Source: CAVVUC01 sp963751395
GTDB lineage: Bacteria > Verrucomicrobiota > Verrucomicrobiia > Chthoniobacterales > Chthoniobacteraceae
DNA: 64,000 bases
Direction: 5' to 3'
Assembly: GCA_963751395.1 (NCBI GenBank)
Contig: CAVVUC010000001.1
Location: 992,001-1,056,000 of the forward strand
Shown: positions 51,860-61,744 of the stretch, piece by piece
Position numbering within the stretch: position 1 is the stretch's first letter
How the letters are laid out: every line of letters starts with the position of its first letter
The notes under the pieces: generated by a model
Told to the model about the DNA's origin: nothing
The model's database searches: none
The model's input: the letters and a program-made list of their open reading frames with translations, nothing else
Position numbers and translations under genes: made by a program

Positions 51860-52483
51860 TAGCGTATCCCAGTGACAGGAAATCTCCAACTTTGCTTCGA
51901 CTGCCATACAGATCGCGAACCTGCTGCGCAAGGAGACGATCTGGCAGCCAAGCGCGGTGCCGGGAACCGACGTGGCAGAGGTCGTCTTTTGCGGAGCGCG
52001 CTGGAGCCGGGACCGGCGACTGATTTTGATCCGCCACCGCCTCGCCGACAAAACGCGCACCGGCGGCAGATGCTCATCGAATAATGTCCCGGCTATGCGT
52101 ATCAGGCGCTGGTGACGAGTCTGCCAGCCAGCATCTCGCCCATTGCAGTCTGGCGTGATTACAACGGGCGTGCCGAAGTTGAAAACGTCATCAAGGAACT
52201 GGTGCATGGCTTTGGCTTGCCGAAGCGGCGTTGAGTCTGACGGTGCTTACTTACAACCTGAGCGTGCTTTTTGCCCGTCATCTCGGCTGGCTGGAAAAAG
52301 TCGCCATCGGCACGCTGCGCTTCCGGCTTTTCTCCACGGCTGGCATTCTCAGCCATGCCCAGGGCCGGAACCCAGATCAAGTTGGCCATCCCCCTGCAAA
52401 TCCGTCCCTGGTGGCGGGCGATCTGGGAGAAACTCCTCAGCGATTTTCCGAACTGCAATGCAGTTGCCCAATCCCCATGAAAT
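51860..52483 (+). pseudogene. Degenerate IS1380-like transposase (DDE group 1), C-terminal part
   Basis: Pieces of one transposase are spread over three frames: VPGTDVAEVVFCGARWSRDR, then AVWRDYNGRAEVENVIKEL with VHGFGLPKRR, and LTYNLSVLFARHLGWLEKVA with LRFRLFSTAGIL and the end RPWWRAIWEKLL. These match the C-terminal third of IS1380-family transposases. Stop codons and frame changes make it inactive. The 770 bases between the integrase and the next gene hold only this remnant. The terminal inverted repeats were not identified. Confidence 0.68.
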
Positions 52484-52613
52484 CCACTCGAAAATCTTAT
52501 GCCAACTGCATCGTTACGGCTAGGACCTTAAAGCTTCACGCGCCCGGCGCGTCTGAAACATAATCGCCGATGCGGGGTTTAACAGCGACGCCAATGTTTT
52601 CCTATTCTCTCCC

Positions 52614-55600
52614 GTGAAAATAAATCTGAAATTTAAACATTGGCCGCTGCTGATTCTGGGCGGGATTCTCCTGTGCGCAATCCTGCCGGTTAAGGCGGAA
52701 AACTTGAAAGGCGTTGCGCCGAATGCCGAAGCTCTGCGCAGGGCGATTGAAGATCTGGGCAAGACGTTTCCGGAGAAATACACGCGCGCCACGGAATTTC
52801 TGAAGCGGCTGGACGAGATTGCCGGTCCTTCAGGTACTGCCGGGACCGATTCGAAAGCGACCGGCGACAAGCTCCGCGCCTTGCAACAGGAAGCGCTTCT
52901 GGCCAACCCGCTGCTCGATTTCGAGCGGCTGCTTTTCATCAAGCGCGGCGCCAACAAAATCGGGTTACCGCAAAACTGGGAGGGCGACTGCGCCCTGAAA
53001 GGCGCTTTCGACAACGAACTCGACGTGCTTTCGCCCGTCTGCCCCGACGGCAAACAGACCACGCTCTTCAAGCCGGAGAAACCGGTTTTCATTGGCGACA
53101 TCGATCTGGAATTCGATGCCGGCAAAATGCTTTTCTCGATGCCCGGCCCAAACAACCGGTGGCATGTGTGGGAAATCCAGGCCGACGGTACCGGGCTGCG
53201 GCAGGTCACGCCGGACATGGGCGACAAAGTGAACAGCTACGACCCGTGTTATCTCCCGGACGGCCGGATCATTTTCGCATCGACGGCCTGCATCGCGGGG
53301 GTTCCGTGTGTCGGCGGCGGAAGTCCAGTGGCCAATCTTTTTCGGATGGATGCCGACGGAAAAAACGTCCGTCAACTTTGTTTCGACCAGGAGCACAACT
53401 GGTGTCCGACGGTGCTGCACGACGGGCGCGTGCTTTACACGCGGTGGGAGTACACCGACACCCCGCACTATTTTACGCGGCTGCTTTTTCGCATGAATCC
53501 GGACGGCACCGGGCAGTCCGAATATTACGGCAGCAATTCCTACTGGCCGAACTCGACGTTTTTCGCGAGGCCGATCCCCGGCAAGGCCACGGCGGTGGCG
53601 GGGATCATCTCGGGCCATCACGGGGCGGCACGGATGGGCGAGCTGGTGGTTTTTGATCCGGAGCGCGGGCGGCATGAGGCCGATGGCGCGATCCAGCGCA
53701 TTCCAGGTTACGGGAAAAAAGTCGATCCGAAGATTGCCGACCAGCTCGTGAATAACTCCTGGCCGAAGTTCCTGCACCCGTATCCGCTCAGCGACAAATA
53801 TATCCTTGTCGCCTGCCAGCCTTCCAAGGACGCCCTGTGGGGAATTTATCTGGTGGATGTTTTTGACAACCTGACGCTGATCCTCGAAGTGCCCGGCTAT
53901 GCGCTGCTGGAGCCGATTCCCTTCCGAAAAGTGCAACGGCCGCCGGTGATCCCCGACAAGGTTCGTCCGGACTCACGGGAAGCCACAGTTTACCTGAACG
54001 ACGTCTATGCCGGCGAAGGCTTGAAAGGGGTGCCGCGCGGTACGGTGAAAAGTTTGCGCGTCATCGAGTATCACTACGCTTATTGGGGAATGGGGGGGCA
54101 CATCAACATCGGCATCGACGGGCCGTGGGATGTGCATCGGATTGTCGGCACCGTGCCGGTGAACAAGGATGGCTCCGCAGCGTTCAAGGTTCCCGCCAAC
54201 ACGCCGCTTGCGGTGCAGCCGCTTGATGACAAGGGCTGTGCAATCCAAGTGATGCGGAGCTGGTTCACCGCGATGCCGGGCGAGGTGGTTTCATGCATGG
54301 GATGCCACGACCGCCAGAACGCCAGCCCTTCCACGAAGATGACCCTGGCAAGTCGCAGCGAGCCGGTCGCCATCACGCCCTGGCACGGGCCGGCGCGCGG
54401 ATTCGATTTTGCGCGCGAAGTCCAGCCGGTGCTGGACCGGAACTGCGTCGGATGCCACAACGGGGAGACGCAGCCGGATGGGAAAACCATTCCGAACTTC
54501 CGCATGGATCAGCCTTCCGGGACAGTCGGAACCAGAAGAATCTCCAGCTTTGACGCCTCCTATGTGGCGCTTCATCCGTATGTTCACAGGCCCGGTCCGG
54601 AGAGCGATTACCATTTGCAGGCACCCTACGAGTGGCATGCGAGCACCAGCGAACTGATCCAGTTGCTGCGGAAAGGACACTACGATGTCCGGCTCAATTC
54701 CGAAGATTGGGACCGGCTGGTCACCTGGATCGATCTCAACGTGCCGGATCATGGAACATGGGCCGAGTCCCGCCCTTTCCCGGACGTTGTCCACAAGTTG
54801 CGGATGGAGACGCGGACGAAATACGGGAATCGCCCGGAGGATCCGGAGCAGATTTTTAATCCGTACCAGCCCGGCGCGATCAAATTTCAACCGCCTAAAG
54901 CAACGCATCTGGACAAACAAAAGGAGGTTGCCGCAGACGGCTGGCCGTTCGACGCAGCCGAGTCGAAAACGCGCCAGCAAAACGCCGGGCCTCGGACGGA
55001 AACACAAGTGGAACTGGCGAAGGGGGTGACGCTGAAGCTCGAATTGGCACCGGCTGGTGAGTTTGTAATGGGCGATCCCGAGGGTGCTGCGGATGAGAAA
55101 CCGGTCGTTTGCGTGAAAATCAACAAGCCGTTTTGGGTCGGCAAATTCGAGGTGACCAATGCCCAGTATCAACTCTTCGATCCGAACCATGACAGCGGTT
55201 ATGTCTATCGGACCAACAAAGACCACGCCGACCGCGGAGTTCCCGCCAACCGGGATGCGCAGCCGGCGATCCGGGTGACATGGAAAGAAGCGATGGCCTA
55301 TTGCGAATGGCTTTCCAAGAAGACCGGGCACAAGTTTTCGCTGCCGAACGAGGCGCAATGGGAATACGCCTGCCGAGCTGGGACTGGGTCGCCACTTTCG
55401 TACGGAGCAACCGACGCCGACTTCAGCAAAACCGCCAACCTCGCCGATGTCCGGCTCGAGGAACTCGCGATTCGCGATTCGCCAAAGTGGATTCCGTCTG
55501 TCCGGTCGGTTAACGACGGATTTACAGGGCCTGCGCCGGTCGGCAGCTACCCGCCCAACGCATGGGGAATCTGCGACATGCACGGGAACGCAGCCGAGTG

Positions 55601-55796
55601 GACGCTTTCGACTTACAAACCTTACCCGTACAAGACGGTCGATGGGAAAAATGAAGGCGGCGGCGAAGGGCTGAAGGTCGTTCGCGGCGGTTCCTTTTAC
55701 GACCGGCCCACCTGGGCACGCTCCGCATCCCGCATTGCTTACGAGCCGTTTCAAAGCGTGTTCGATGTCGGGTTCCGCGTGGTGATGGAGGAATGA
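52614..55796 (+). CDS. Hydrazine-synthase-alpha-like two-haem protein fused to a formylglycine-enzyme-like domain
   Basis: A 1060-residue exported protein. A signal peptide (LLILGGILLCAILPVKA) ends near residue 29. Residues about 160-450 form a TolB/WD-like propeller with repeated DG blades (LPDGRIIFAS, LHDGRVLYTRW). Two c-type haem sites follow: CMGCH at 561-565 and CVGCH at 611-615. From about residue 798 a SUMF1/FGE-sulfatase fold begins (EFVMGDPEGAADEKP, NEAQWEYACRAG, VVRGGSFYDRP). The FGE part lacks the catalytic cysteines near RGGS, so formylglycine synthesis is unlikely. A GTG start at 52614 is used. It leads a three-gene cluster of periplasmic haem proteins. Confidence 0.82.
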   Translation: MKINLKFKHWPLLILGGILLCAILPVKAENLKGVAPNAEALRRAIEDLGKTFPEKYTRATEFLKRLDEIAGPSGTAGTDSKATGDKLRALQQEALLANPLLDFERLLFIKRGANKIGLPQNWEGDCALKGAFDNELDVLSPVCPDGKQTTLFKPEKPVFIGDIDLEFDAGKMLFSMPGPNNRWHVWEIQADGTGLRQVTPDMGDKVNSYDPCYLPDGRIIFASTACIAGVPCVGGGSPVANLFRMDADGKNVRQLCFDQEHNWCPTVLHDGRVLYTRWEYTDTPHYFTRLLFRMNPDGTGQSEYYGSNSYWPNSTFFARPIPGKATAVAGIISGHHGAARMGELVVFDPERGRHEADGAIQRIPGYGKKVDPKIADQLVNNSWPKFLHPYPLSDKYILVACQPSKDALWGIYLVDVFDNLTLILEVPGYALLEPIPFRKVQRPPVIPDKVRPDSREATVYLNDVYAGEGLKGVPRGTVKSLRVIEYHYAYWGMGGHINIGIDGPWDVHRIVGTVPVNKDGSAAFKVPANTPLAVQPLDDKGCAIQVMRSWFTAMPGEVVSCMGCHDRQNASPSTKMTLASRSEPVAITPWHGPARGFDFAREVQPVLDRNCVGCHNGETQPDGKTIPNFRMDQPSGTVGTRRISSFDASYVALHPYVHRPGPESDYHLQAPYEWHASTSELIQLLRKGHYDVRLNSEDWDRLVTWIDLNVPDHGTWAESRPFPDVVHKLRMETRTKYGNRPEDPEQIFNPYQPGAIKFQPPKATHLDKQKEVAADGWPFDAAESKTRQQNAGPRTETQVELAKGVTLKLELAPAGEFVMGDPEGAADEKPVVCVKINKPFWVGKFEVTNAQYQLFDPNHDSGYVYRTNKDHADRGVPANRDAQPAIRVTWKEAMAYCEWLSKKTGHKFSLPNEAQWEYACRAGTGSPLSYGATDADFSKTANLADVRLEELAIRDSPKWIPSVRSVNDGFTGPAPVGSYPPNAWGICDMHGNAAEWTLSTYKPYPYKTVDGKNEGGGEGLKVVRGGSFYDRPTWARSASRIAYEPFQSVFDVGFRVVMEE

Positions 55797-55832
55797 GCGG
55801 CATGAACATGATATCCCTCATCTTCACACTTT

Positions 55833-57683
55833 ATGAATTTCTTGCCGCCCGGTAATTGTCGCCACCTTTTTCTCATTGCTGCATTTCTGCTATTGTCCGA
55901 GCGACCGGATCAAGCACGGGCAGCGGAGGGCATTTCGCCGCTGGCGCTGGCCGCATCGACTGACGGGAAGAACCTCTATGTAGCCGAGGCCGGCGCAAAA
56001 CGGATCGCAGTTTTCGATGTCGCGGCGGGTAAAATCACCGGTTCCATCCCGCTGCCTGAAGCTCCCACGGGGCTGGCACCGGCTGCCGATGGAAGCGCGC
56101 TTTACGTGACGCTCGAATCCCCCCGAGGGCAGGTTTTCGTGGTTCATCCGGCGACGGGCAACGTGGAGCCGTCGATCCCCGCCGGGCACACTCCGACAGC
56201 GCCAGTGCTCAGTCCGGACGGCAAACTTCTCTATGTCTGCAACAAGTTTAACAACAACGTGTCGGTGATAGAAACGGCGACTGCCAGGGAAATCGCCAAG
56301 ATCCCCGTTCAGCGCCAGCCTGTGGCTGCCGCAATCACGCCGGACGGACAGACACTTTTCGTGGCCAACCTGCTGCCGGTGGGACCGGCTATTGGGGACT
56401 ATGTAGGCGCGGCGGTTTCGGTGATCGACACCGCGTCCAAGACGGTGACAGCAATCAAGCTGCTTAACGGCAGTTCGAGCGTCCGAGGGATTTGCGTCTC
56501 TCCCGACGGGCGTTACGCCTACGCGGTGCATGTTCTGGGACATTTCCAGCTCCCCACGACGCAATTGGAGCGCGGCTGGATGAACACCAGCGCCCTGAGC
56601 GTCATCGACGTTGCCGCACGGAAACTCGTCAACACCGCGTTGCTGGACGACGTGGATCTCGGCGCCGCGAATCCGTGGAGTGTCGTCTGCACGGGGGACG
56701 GACGGTTCCTGTGCGTCACGCATGCCGGTACGCACGAAATCAGCTTGATCGACCGCCTGGCGCTTCACGCGAAGCTGGAGAAAGCGGCCCGCGGCGAGAA
56801 AGTGTCGGATGTCACCTCTTCCGCTGCAGATGTGCCGACCGACCTTGCTTTCCTGCTCGACCTGCGGCGGCGGCTCAAGCTCGCAGGCAACGGCCCGCGC
56901 GGTCTTGCGGTGATCGGCGACAAGGCCTATGCCGCCGAATATTTCACCGACAGCCTGGGGATCGTCGATATTCAGCCGGACCAGAATCCCGGGGCTCGCT
57001 CCACCGCACTCGGCCCGAAGACCGCGATGAGCCTGGCTCGGAAGGGCGAGATGTATTTTCACGACGCGGAATTCTGTTTTCAAAAATGGCAGAGCTGTTC
57101 GAGTTGCCATCCCGACGGACGCGTGGACGCGTTGAACTGGGACCTGCTGAACGATGGAATCGGCAATCCGAAGAACACAAAAAACATGTTGTGGACGCAC
57201 AGGACACCGCCCGCCATGAGCCTCGGAAGCCGCGAGACGGCGGAGGAGGCGGTGCGGGCGGGCCTCAAACACATCCAGCTTTCCGTGCGGCCCGAGGAGG
57301 ATGCCAAGGCCCTCGATGAGTATCTAAAATCGCTGACACCGGTGCCCAGTCCATATCTCGTGGACGGGCAGCCAAGCAATTCCGCAAAACGCGGAAAGAA
57401 GGTGTTCGATGACGCGGGGTGCATCACATGTCATGCGCCTCCGCTTTTTACCGACCTCCAAGAGTATGATCTGAAAACCGGCACGGGCGTTGATGCCGGC
57501 AAGAAGTTCGACACGCCCACGCTGGTCGAGGTCTGGCGCACTGCCCCCTTCCTGCATGACGGCTGGGCGGCCACACTCATGGAAGTCATCACGACTTTTA
57601 ACAAGGGCGACACGCATGGCATCACCTCGAAATTGAGCGCGCAGGAAAAGAAGGATCTGGTTGAATATGTCCTTTCCCTGTGA
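55833..57683 (+). CDS. YncE-type beta-propeller fused to di-haem cytochrome c peroxidase-like domain
   Basis: A 616-residue exported protein with a signal peptide at the start. Residues about 35-300 hold YVTN-type propeller repeats (STDGKNLYVAEAGAKRIAVF, SPDGKLLYVCNKFNNNVSVI). The C-terminal part has two haem c motifs, CSSCH at 422-426 and CITCH at 530-534, in a MauG/CcpA-like arrangement with the end APFLHDGWAATLMEV. It probably transfers electrons in the periplasm. It overlaps the next gene by 17 bases and follows the first haem gene by 36, so all three are one operon. Confidence 0.82.
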   Translation: MNFLPPGNCRHLFLIAAFLLLSERPDQARAAEGISPLALAASTDGKNLYVAEAGAKRIAVFDVAAGKITGSIPLPEAPTGLAPAADGSALYVTLESPRGQVFVVHPATGNVEPSIPAGHTPTAPVLSPDGKLLYVCNKFNNNVSVIETATAREIAKIPVQRQPVAAAITPDGQTLFVANLLPVGPAIGDYVGAAVSVIDTASKTVTAIKLLNGSSSVRGICVSPDGRYAYAVHVLGHFQLPTTQLERGWMNTSALSVIDVAARKLVNTALLDDVDLGAANPWSVVCTGDGRFLCVTHAGTHEISLIDRLALHAKLEKAARGEKVSDVTSSAADVPTDLAFLLDLRRRLKLAGNGPRGLAVIGDKAYAAEYFTDSLGIVDIQPDQNPGARSTALGPKTAMSLARKGEMYFHDAEFCFQKWQSCSSCHPDGRVDALNWDLLNDGIGNPKNTKNMLWTHRTPPAMSLGSRETAEEAVRAGLKHIQLSVRPEEDAKALDEYLKSLTPVPSPYLVDGQPSNSAKRGKKVFDDAGCITCHAPPLFTDLQEYDLKTGTGVDAGKKFDTPTLVEVWRTAPFLHDGWAATLMEVITTFNKGDTHGITSKLSAQEKKDLVEYVLSL

Positions 57684-60600
57684 CCACATCCGGTTCCCCG
57701 CGTCAGGCACCGTCCTGATCCGGATTCTGACCACTGCCGGCTTGCTGCTGGCGGTCACCGGGACGGCACCCGCGCAGGACGCGATCCGGAAAAATGATTG
57801 GTTCGGGGCTGTGCTTGCCGAGCAGGAAAGGCTGGCGGAAGCAGCGAAGGCCGGAGAGCCCGCCAAACAGGCCGATCCCACGGTGAAAGCTTCCGGATCG
57901 GGAACCAAACGGGACCACGACAGTAAGAAGGATTTCCCCGACCAGTTGTCCGTCCGGGAACAGCGCATTGAGGAATCGGCGGGCATTTGGAAGGATCCTT
58001 GGAAACCGGGCGATTGGACGGGAATGGCCGGTCGCTACGCGCGCGCTTGCGGGCCTCTGGCGGGAAAAGCGAAAGAGATGGCCGGCCGCTGCGCGTCTTC
58101 CGACGATCTGCGAACGGTGCGTGATTTGTTTTACGTCCAGCATGCCGAACGACGTCTCGCATTCGCGGTCCGGACGCTGGCTTTCGTCGAAATGAGCGCC
58201 CCCCGGCCGCAACTGGCCGCGCAGCTCAAGGCGCTCCAGACCCAGCTCGTTGATGCCCGCGAGGGCCGGGTTTCCGGAGAGGCCCTTTATGCCCGGGCCT
58301 GCGAACTGCGCCGTCAGATCATCCTCTCGCATCCGCTCCTGGATTTTCCCGCGCTGCTGATCAACAAACGCACCGCCCATCTGCCGGAGCACATGTGCGA
58401 TCAATACCTCGGGCGGCATTCGCAGGCCGCGCCGGGCCTGGTGAAGATCGAGGATTGGAAGAATCATCCGAAGGAAACCGTGTTGCTTGAGGGAAAACTG
58501 CCCAGGGGCGCTGTGATCCAGCCGTCCCTGTCTTACGACGGCGGCCGCGTGGTGTTTGCTTTTGCCGACCATGAGAATCCACGCACCCAAAAAGATTCCC
58601 AGTTGCGGGGCTATTTCCTTTACGAATACAACTTCGCATCGGGCACAGTCCGCCAGGTCACCGGAACCGCACTCGACCCGATGAAGGGAAGAGACGGCCG
58701 CCAGACGGTCCTGATCGAGGACATGAATCCGTGTTACCTGCCGGATGGCGGGATTGCGTTCATCTCGACGCGGAGCCAGCAATACGGACGCTGCCACGGC
58801 GGGCGCTATGTACCCTCCTACACGCTGTATCGCGCGGAAGCCGACGGCTCGGAGATCCGCCCCCTTTCCTACAATGAATCCAACGAGTGGGCGCCCAGCG
58901 TGCTGCCGGACGGCACCCTGGTTTACTGCCGTTGGGATTATGTGGACCGACACGACGTCCATTTTCAGAGCCTCTGGACCATGCGTCCGGACGGCACGCA
59001 GACGGCCCATTATTACGGAAACAATTCTCCCGCGCCCTGCCTTATCAGCGAGCCGCAGGCCATTCCGAACACCCGCAAGACCGTCTGCACAGCGGCTGCC
59101 CACCATGGCCAGACGCTGGGGACGATCATTACGGTGGATCCGGGCCGGGGCCAGGAGCACGGCAAACCGTTGAAGTGGATCACCCCTGAGCTTGGATTCC
59201 CTGAGTCGGGCGTTCCCGATGGAATCACCCGGGCGGAAATGCCGCCCGCGGAGGATGCCCGTCCTGGGCGCGCTTCCACCCCGTGGCCGATCAGCGAGGA
59301 CTTGTTTTTGTGCACCTACGGCGACGGGCGGGGGCGCGGTTCGGAATACGGGATCTATCTCGTGGACACCTTGGGCGGGCGCGAGTTGATCTGCCGGGAT
59401 TCAAAGGTCTCATGCTTTGACCCGATACCGCTGCGCCCGCGGAACGCGCCGCCAGTGTTGCCGTCCGAGATCGCTTCCAGCCGACACGCGAAGACCGGGG
59501 TGTTTTCAGTGCAGGACGTCTATCGAAGCACGGAGAAAATCCCGGCGGGCGTCATCCAGGCGATGCGGGTCAACGAGATCATCAGCCAGCCGACACGCCA
59601 GGTACCATCGCGCAGCGCCGTGAGTAATGAAGTCGTGAAAAAAGTGCTCGGGACCGTTCCCGTGAACAAAGACGGCTCAGTAGCTTTCACGGCTCCGGCC
59701 AACACAGCTTTGCAGTTTCAACTCCTGGATGCGAATGGCATGGCCGTGATGACCATGCGCAGCCTGGTGTATGTTCAGCCCGGGGAAAAAGCCTCGTGCG
59801 TCGGGTGCCATGAGCCGCGTCTGAGCGCGCCGCCTCCGGGACTGCGCTCCAGGGTTGAAATCCGCGCCATCGAGCCGCCAGCCGGCCCGCAGTCGGAAGG
59901 CGGGTTGAGTTTCATGCGAACCGTCCAGCCGGTGCTCGACCGGCACTGCATCGCTTGTCACGGACCGGATAACCCGCCGAAAGGAATCGACCTGACCGGC
60001 GGATTCACTCGGAACGAGAAGAACGGCACCCGCCCCGCACCCCGGCGCTTGAGCGCGTTCAATGTTGCCTACGAGTCGTTGATTTCAGCCCCCGGCATGG
60101 TAAAGCTCGCGCACCGCAACAGCCAGACGATCTACAGCAAGCCAGACGATTATTTCGCGCGTGCCGGAAAACTGGCGCCGATGCTTCTCGCGGGGCACCC
60201 CGACAAGGAGGGCCGGAAACGCGTTGAACTCGACCGCCAGAGTTTCCAGCGGGTCGCCGACTGGCTGGATTTGAACGCCCAATTTTACGGGGATTACTCC
60301 TTCAATCGGATCGAAAACCGGCACCCGGGACCGGAGCGGGAAAAGATGCTCCGCACGGCAATCGAAAAACAGTTCGGAGCCGAGCTTGCTAAAGAGCCGT
60401 ATGCGATGCTGGTCAATGTCGCCAATCCCGCTGAAAGCCGCATCCTGATGGCGCCGCTCCCCGTTGCCGCCGGAGGCTGGGGACAGATCGCCGACAAGGC
60501 CTACCGTGGCGCCAACGATCCTGGTTACTTGGAAATGCGCAGGCTGGTCGAAGCTTCGATCACGCCGCTGCAGCGCCGGGATGTGGCGGGCACCTGCGGT

Positions 60601-60786
60601 CATCCCGAGGATTGCAGGTGCGGCGATTGCTGGGTCCGGTCCGCCCTCATCAACGCAGGCGGAGCCCCCAGAGCCCGCAATCTAGTTCGTCCTCTGCAAA
60701 AACCCTGTTCCGGCTACGATGTTCCGAGTGTATCGGCCAAGGCGGGTTCCGGCGGCAATTCCGATCACGCCGCCTCCTGCCAGTAA
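57667..60786 (+). CDS. Second hydrazine-synthase-alpha-like two-haem protein
   Basis: A 1039-residue paralog of the first cluster protein without the FGE-like domain. A signal peptide ends near APAQ (residue about 37). A helical region of about 200 residues precedes the propeller (SLSYDGGRVVFAFAD, NPCYLPDGGIAFISTRSQQY). Haem c sites are CVGCH at 711-715 and CIACH at 761-765. The block RRLSAFNVAYESL matches RRISSFDASYVAL in the other copy. The last 60 residues (after DCRCGDCWVRSAL) are unlike the paralog and may be altered where the transposon debris begins. ATG 57667 is used; a TTG two codons earlier is possible. Confidence 0.8.
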   Translation: MSFPCDHIRFPASGTVLIRILTTAGLLLAVTGTAPAQDAIRKNDWFGAVLAEQERLAEAAKAGEPAKQADPTVKASGSGTKRDHDSKKDFPDQLSVREQRIEESAGIWKDPWKPGDWTGMAGRYARACGPLAGKAKEMAGRCASSDDLRTVRDLFYVQHAERRLAFAVRTLAFVEMSAPRPQLAAQLKALQTQLVDAREGRVSGEALYARACELRRQIILSHPLLDFPALLINKRTAHLPEHMCDQYLGRHSQAAPGLVKIEDWKNHPKETVLLEGKLPRGAVIQPSLSYDGGRVVFAFADHENPRTQKDSQLRGYFLYEYNFASGTVRQVTGTALDPMKGRDGRQTVLIEDMNPCYLPDGGIAFISTRSQQYGRCHGGRYVPSYTLYRAEADGSEIRPLSYNESNEWAPSVLPDGTLVYCRWDYVDRHDVHFQSLWTMRPDGTQTAHYYGNNSPAPCLISEPQAIPNTRKTVCTAAAHHGQTLGTIITVDPGRGQEHGKPLKWITPELGFPESGVPDGITRAEMPPAEDARPGRASTPWPISEDLFLCTYGDGRGRGSEYGIYLVDTLGGRELICRDSKVSCFDPIPLRPRNAPPVLPSEIASSRHAKTGVFSVQDVYRSTEKIPAGVIQAMRVNEIISQPTRQVPSRSAVSNEVVKKVLGTVPVNKDGSVAFTAPANTALQFQLLDANGMAVMTMRSLVYVQPGEKASCVGCHEPRLSAPPPGLRSRVEIRAIEPPAGPQSEGGLSFMRTVQPVLDRHCIACHGPDNPPKGIDLTGGFTRNEKNGTRPAPRRLSAFNVAYESLISAPGMVKLAHRNSQTIYSKPDDYFARAGKLAPMLLAGHPDKEGRKRVELDRQSFQRVADWLDLNAQFYGDYSFNRIENRHPGPEREKMLRTAIEKQFGAELAKEPYAMLVNVANPAESRILMAPLPVAAGGWGQIADKAYRGANDPGYLEMRRLVEASITPLQRRDVAGTCGHPEDCRCGDCWVRSALINAGGAPRARNLVRPLQKPCSGYDVPSVSAKAGSGGNSDHAASCQ

Positions 60787-61010
60787 TGCCGGAGCAGCTC
60801 GCCGAACCGCGCATTGCAGCGGACCTCGCCGAGTTGTGGCGAGCCCGCACGGAGCTTCGAGCCACAGGCTCGTTGGCGCGTAGTTGCAGAAATGGCAGAT
60901 GCTGATCTTTGCGCAGCTTACACCGACGGAGCGAACGAATCGAGGCTCTCTTTCGGAACGCCGCGTGCGATGTCGCCGCTAAACACCGCATCTATCGCCG
61001 CATCCCGCGT
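60787..61010. other. Spacer with no recognisable gene
   Basis: Between the haem cluster and the transposase fragment nothing can be assigned. Short frames on both strands (for example GELLRHYWQEAA on the minus strand) resemble insertion-sequence accessory proteins but are too short to call. Confidence 0.4.
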
Positions 61011-61415
61011 CTATTGGTGATAAAGTGAACGCAAATGGCGGGGTGCGAACGTAAATCCCTTGGCAGACGGGCCTTCCTCGTATTCGGCCTGCCCGGCCTG
61101 GGGGCGCGCTTTGGCCCGAGCTTCGAGTTGCGGGCAGGCGGCGTCCATTTTGCCGAGGAGTTTTTCGCGCCACGCGATCTCGGCGGGCAGCGCCTGCGGG
61201 TTGGCGTCCTCGCGGTCGCTGGCCTCGGCTTGGGCGAGCAGCGCGTCCACGTCGAGGCGCACCTGCGCGCGCAGTTGGCACGCACGCTGGTAGATGACGT
61301 TCTTGTCCTTGCTGGCGCTGGCGCGAAGGTGGGTGCCGTCGAGGCTCACGCAGCCGAGCTTGAGCAGGCGCAGTTCGCGCGCCAGTTCCAGCACATCGAC
61401 GAAGGCGGCGGCCAC
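61011..61415 (-). pseudogene. Transposase fragment (IS1182/IS5-like)
   Basis: A 134-residue open frame contains LGCVSLDGTHLRASASKDKN (an Asp-containing DDE-type segment), RACQLRAQVRLDVDALLAQA and IAWREKLLGKMDAA. The middle part of IS1182-type transposases looks like this. Both the N-terminal zinc-binding part and the C-terminal catalytic residues are absent, so it is a remnant. It abuts a prophage gene fragment on the same strand. Confidence 0.62.
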
Positions 61416-61429
61416 CGCTTGGAGGCTGT

Positions 61430-61744
61430 GGCGGCGAAAAGCCCGGTCGGGTTCGCCGCCGGATCGGACACCAGATCGACCGAGAGAAGCTCGGTGATGC
61501 GTGCAAAGGCGGTGCCGTTCTTTTCCTCGTCGCCACCGAGGTAGGCAATGGAGAGGCCGAAGCTGGCCGGCATCTTCTCGGCCATTTCGAGGATGCGTTC
61601 GCGGGCGGGATGAGGTTCGAGCAGGTGGAGGTCGGCCCGGAGCTGATCGCCGTCGATGCGGAACGCGCGGAGGCTCCCGGCGATGCCGTTGACCCGCTCC
61701 AATGATCGATGCCGACCAAACAAAGGATCAGCGCGGCTATTCAA
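61430..61744 (-). pseudogene. Phage prohead (capsid maturation) protease-like fragment
   Basis: A frame of about 100 residues reads VNGIAGSLRAFRIDGDQL, LEMAEKMPASFGLSIAYLGG and ITELLSVDLVSDPAANPTGL. The VDLVSDPAANPTGLF motif is typical of the C-terminal half of tailed-phage prohead proteases. The start is missing, and its end fuses into the transposase remnant. No other head genes are nearby, so it is prophage debris. Confidence 0.5.

Noticed and set aside
55008..55796. A functional formylglycine-generating enzyme
   Set aside because: The active-site cysteines expected near the C-terminal RGGS motif are missing, and no sulfatase gene is nearby.
52614..60786. A real hydrazine synthase (anammox-type)
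   Set aside because: No beta or gamma subunit, no hydrazine dehydrogenase and no other anammox genes are seen; only the alpha-like architecture is shared.
60612..60905. A zinc-ribbon transposase frame reading through the end of the last haem gene
   Set aside because: The cysteines are few and the frame overlaps the better-supported haem protein; no family block was recognised.
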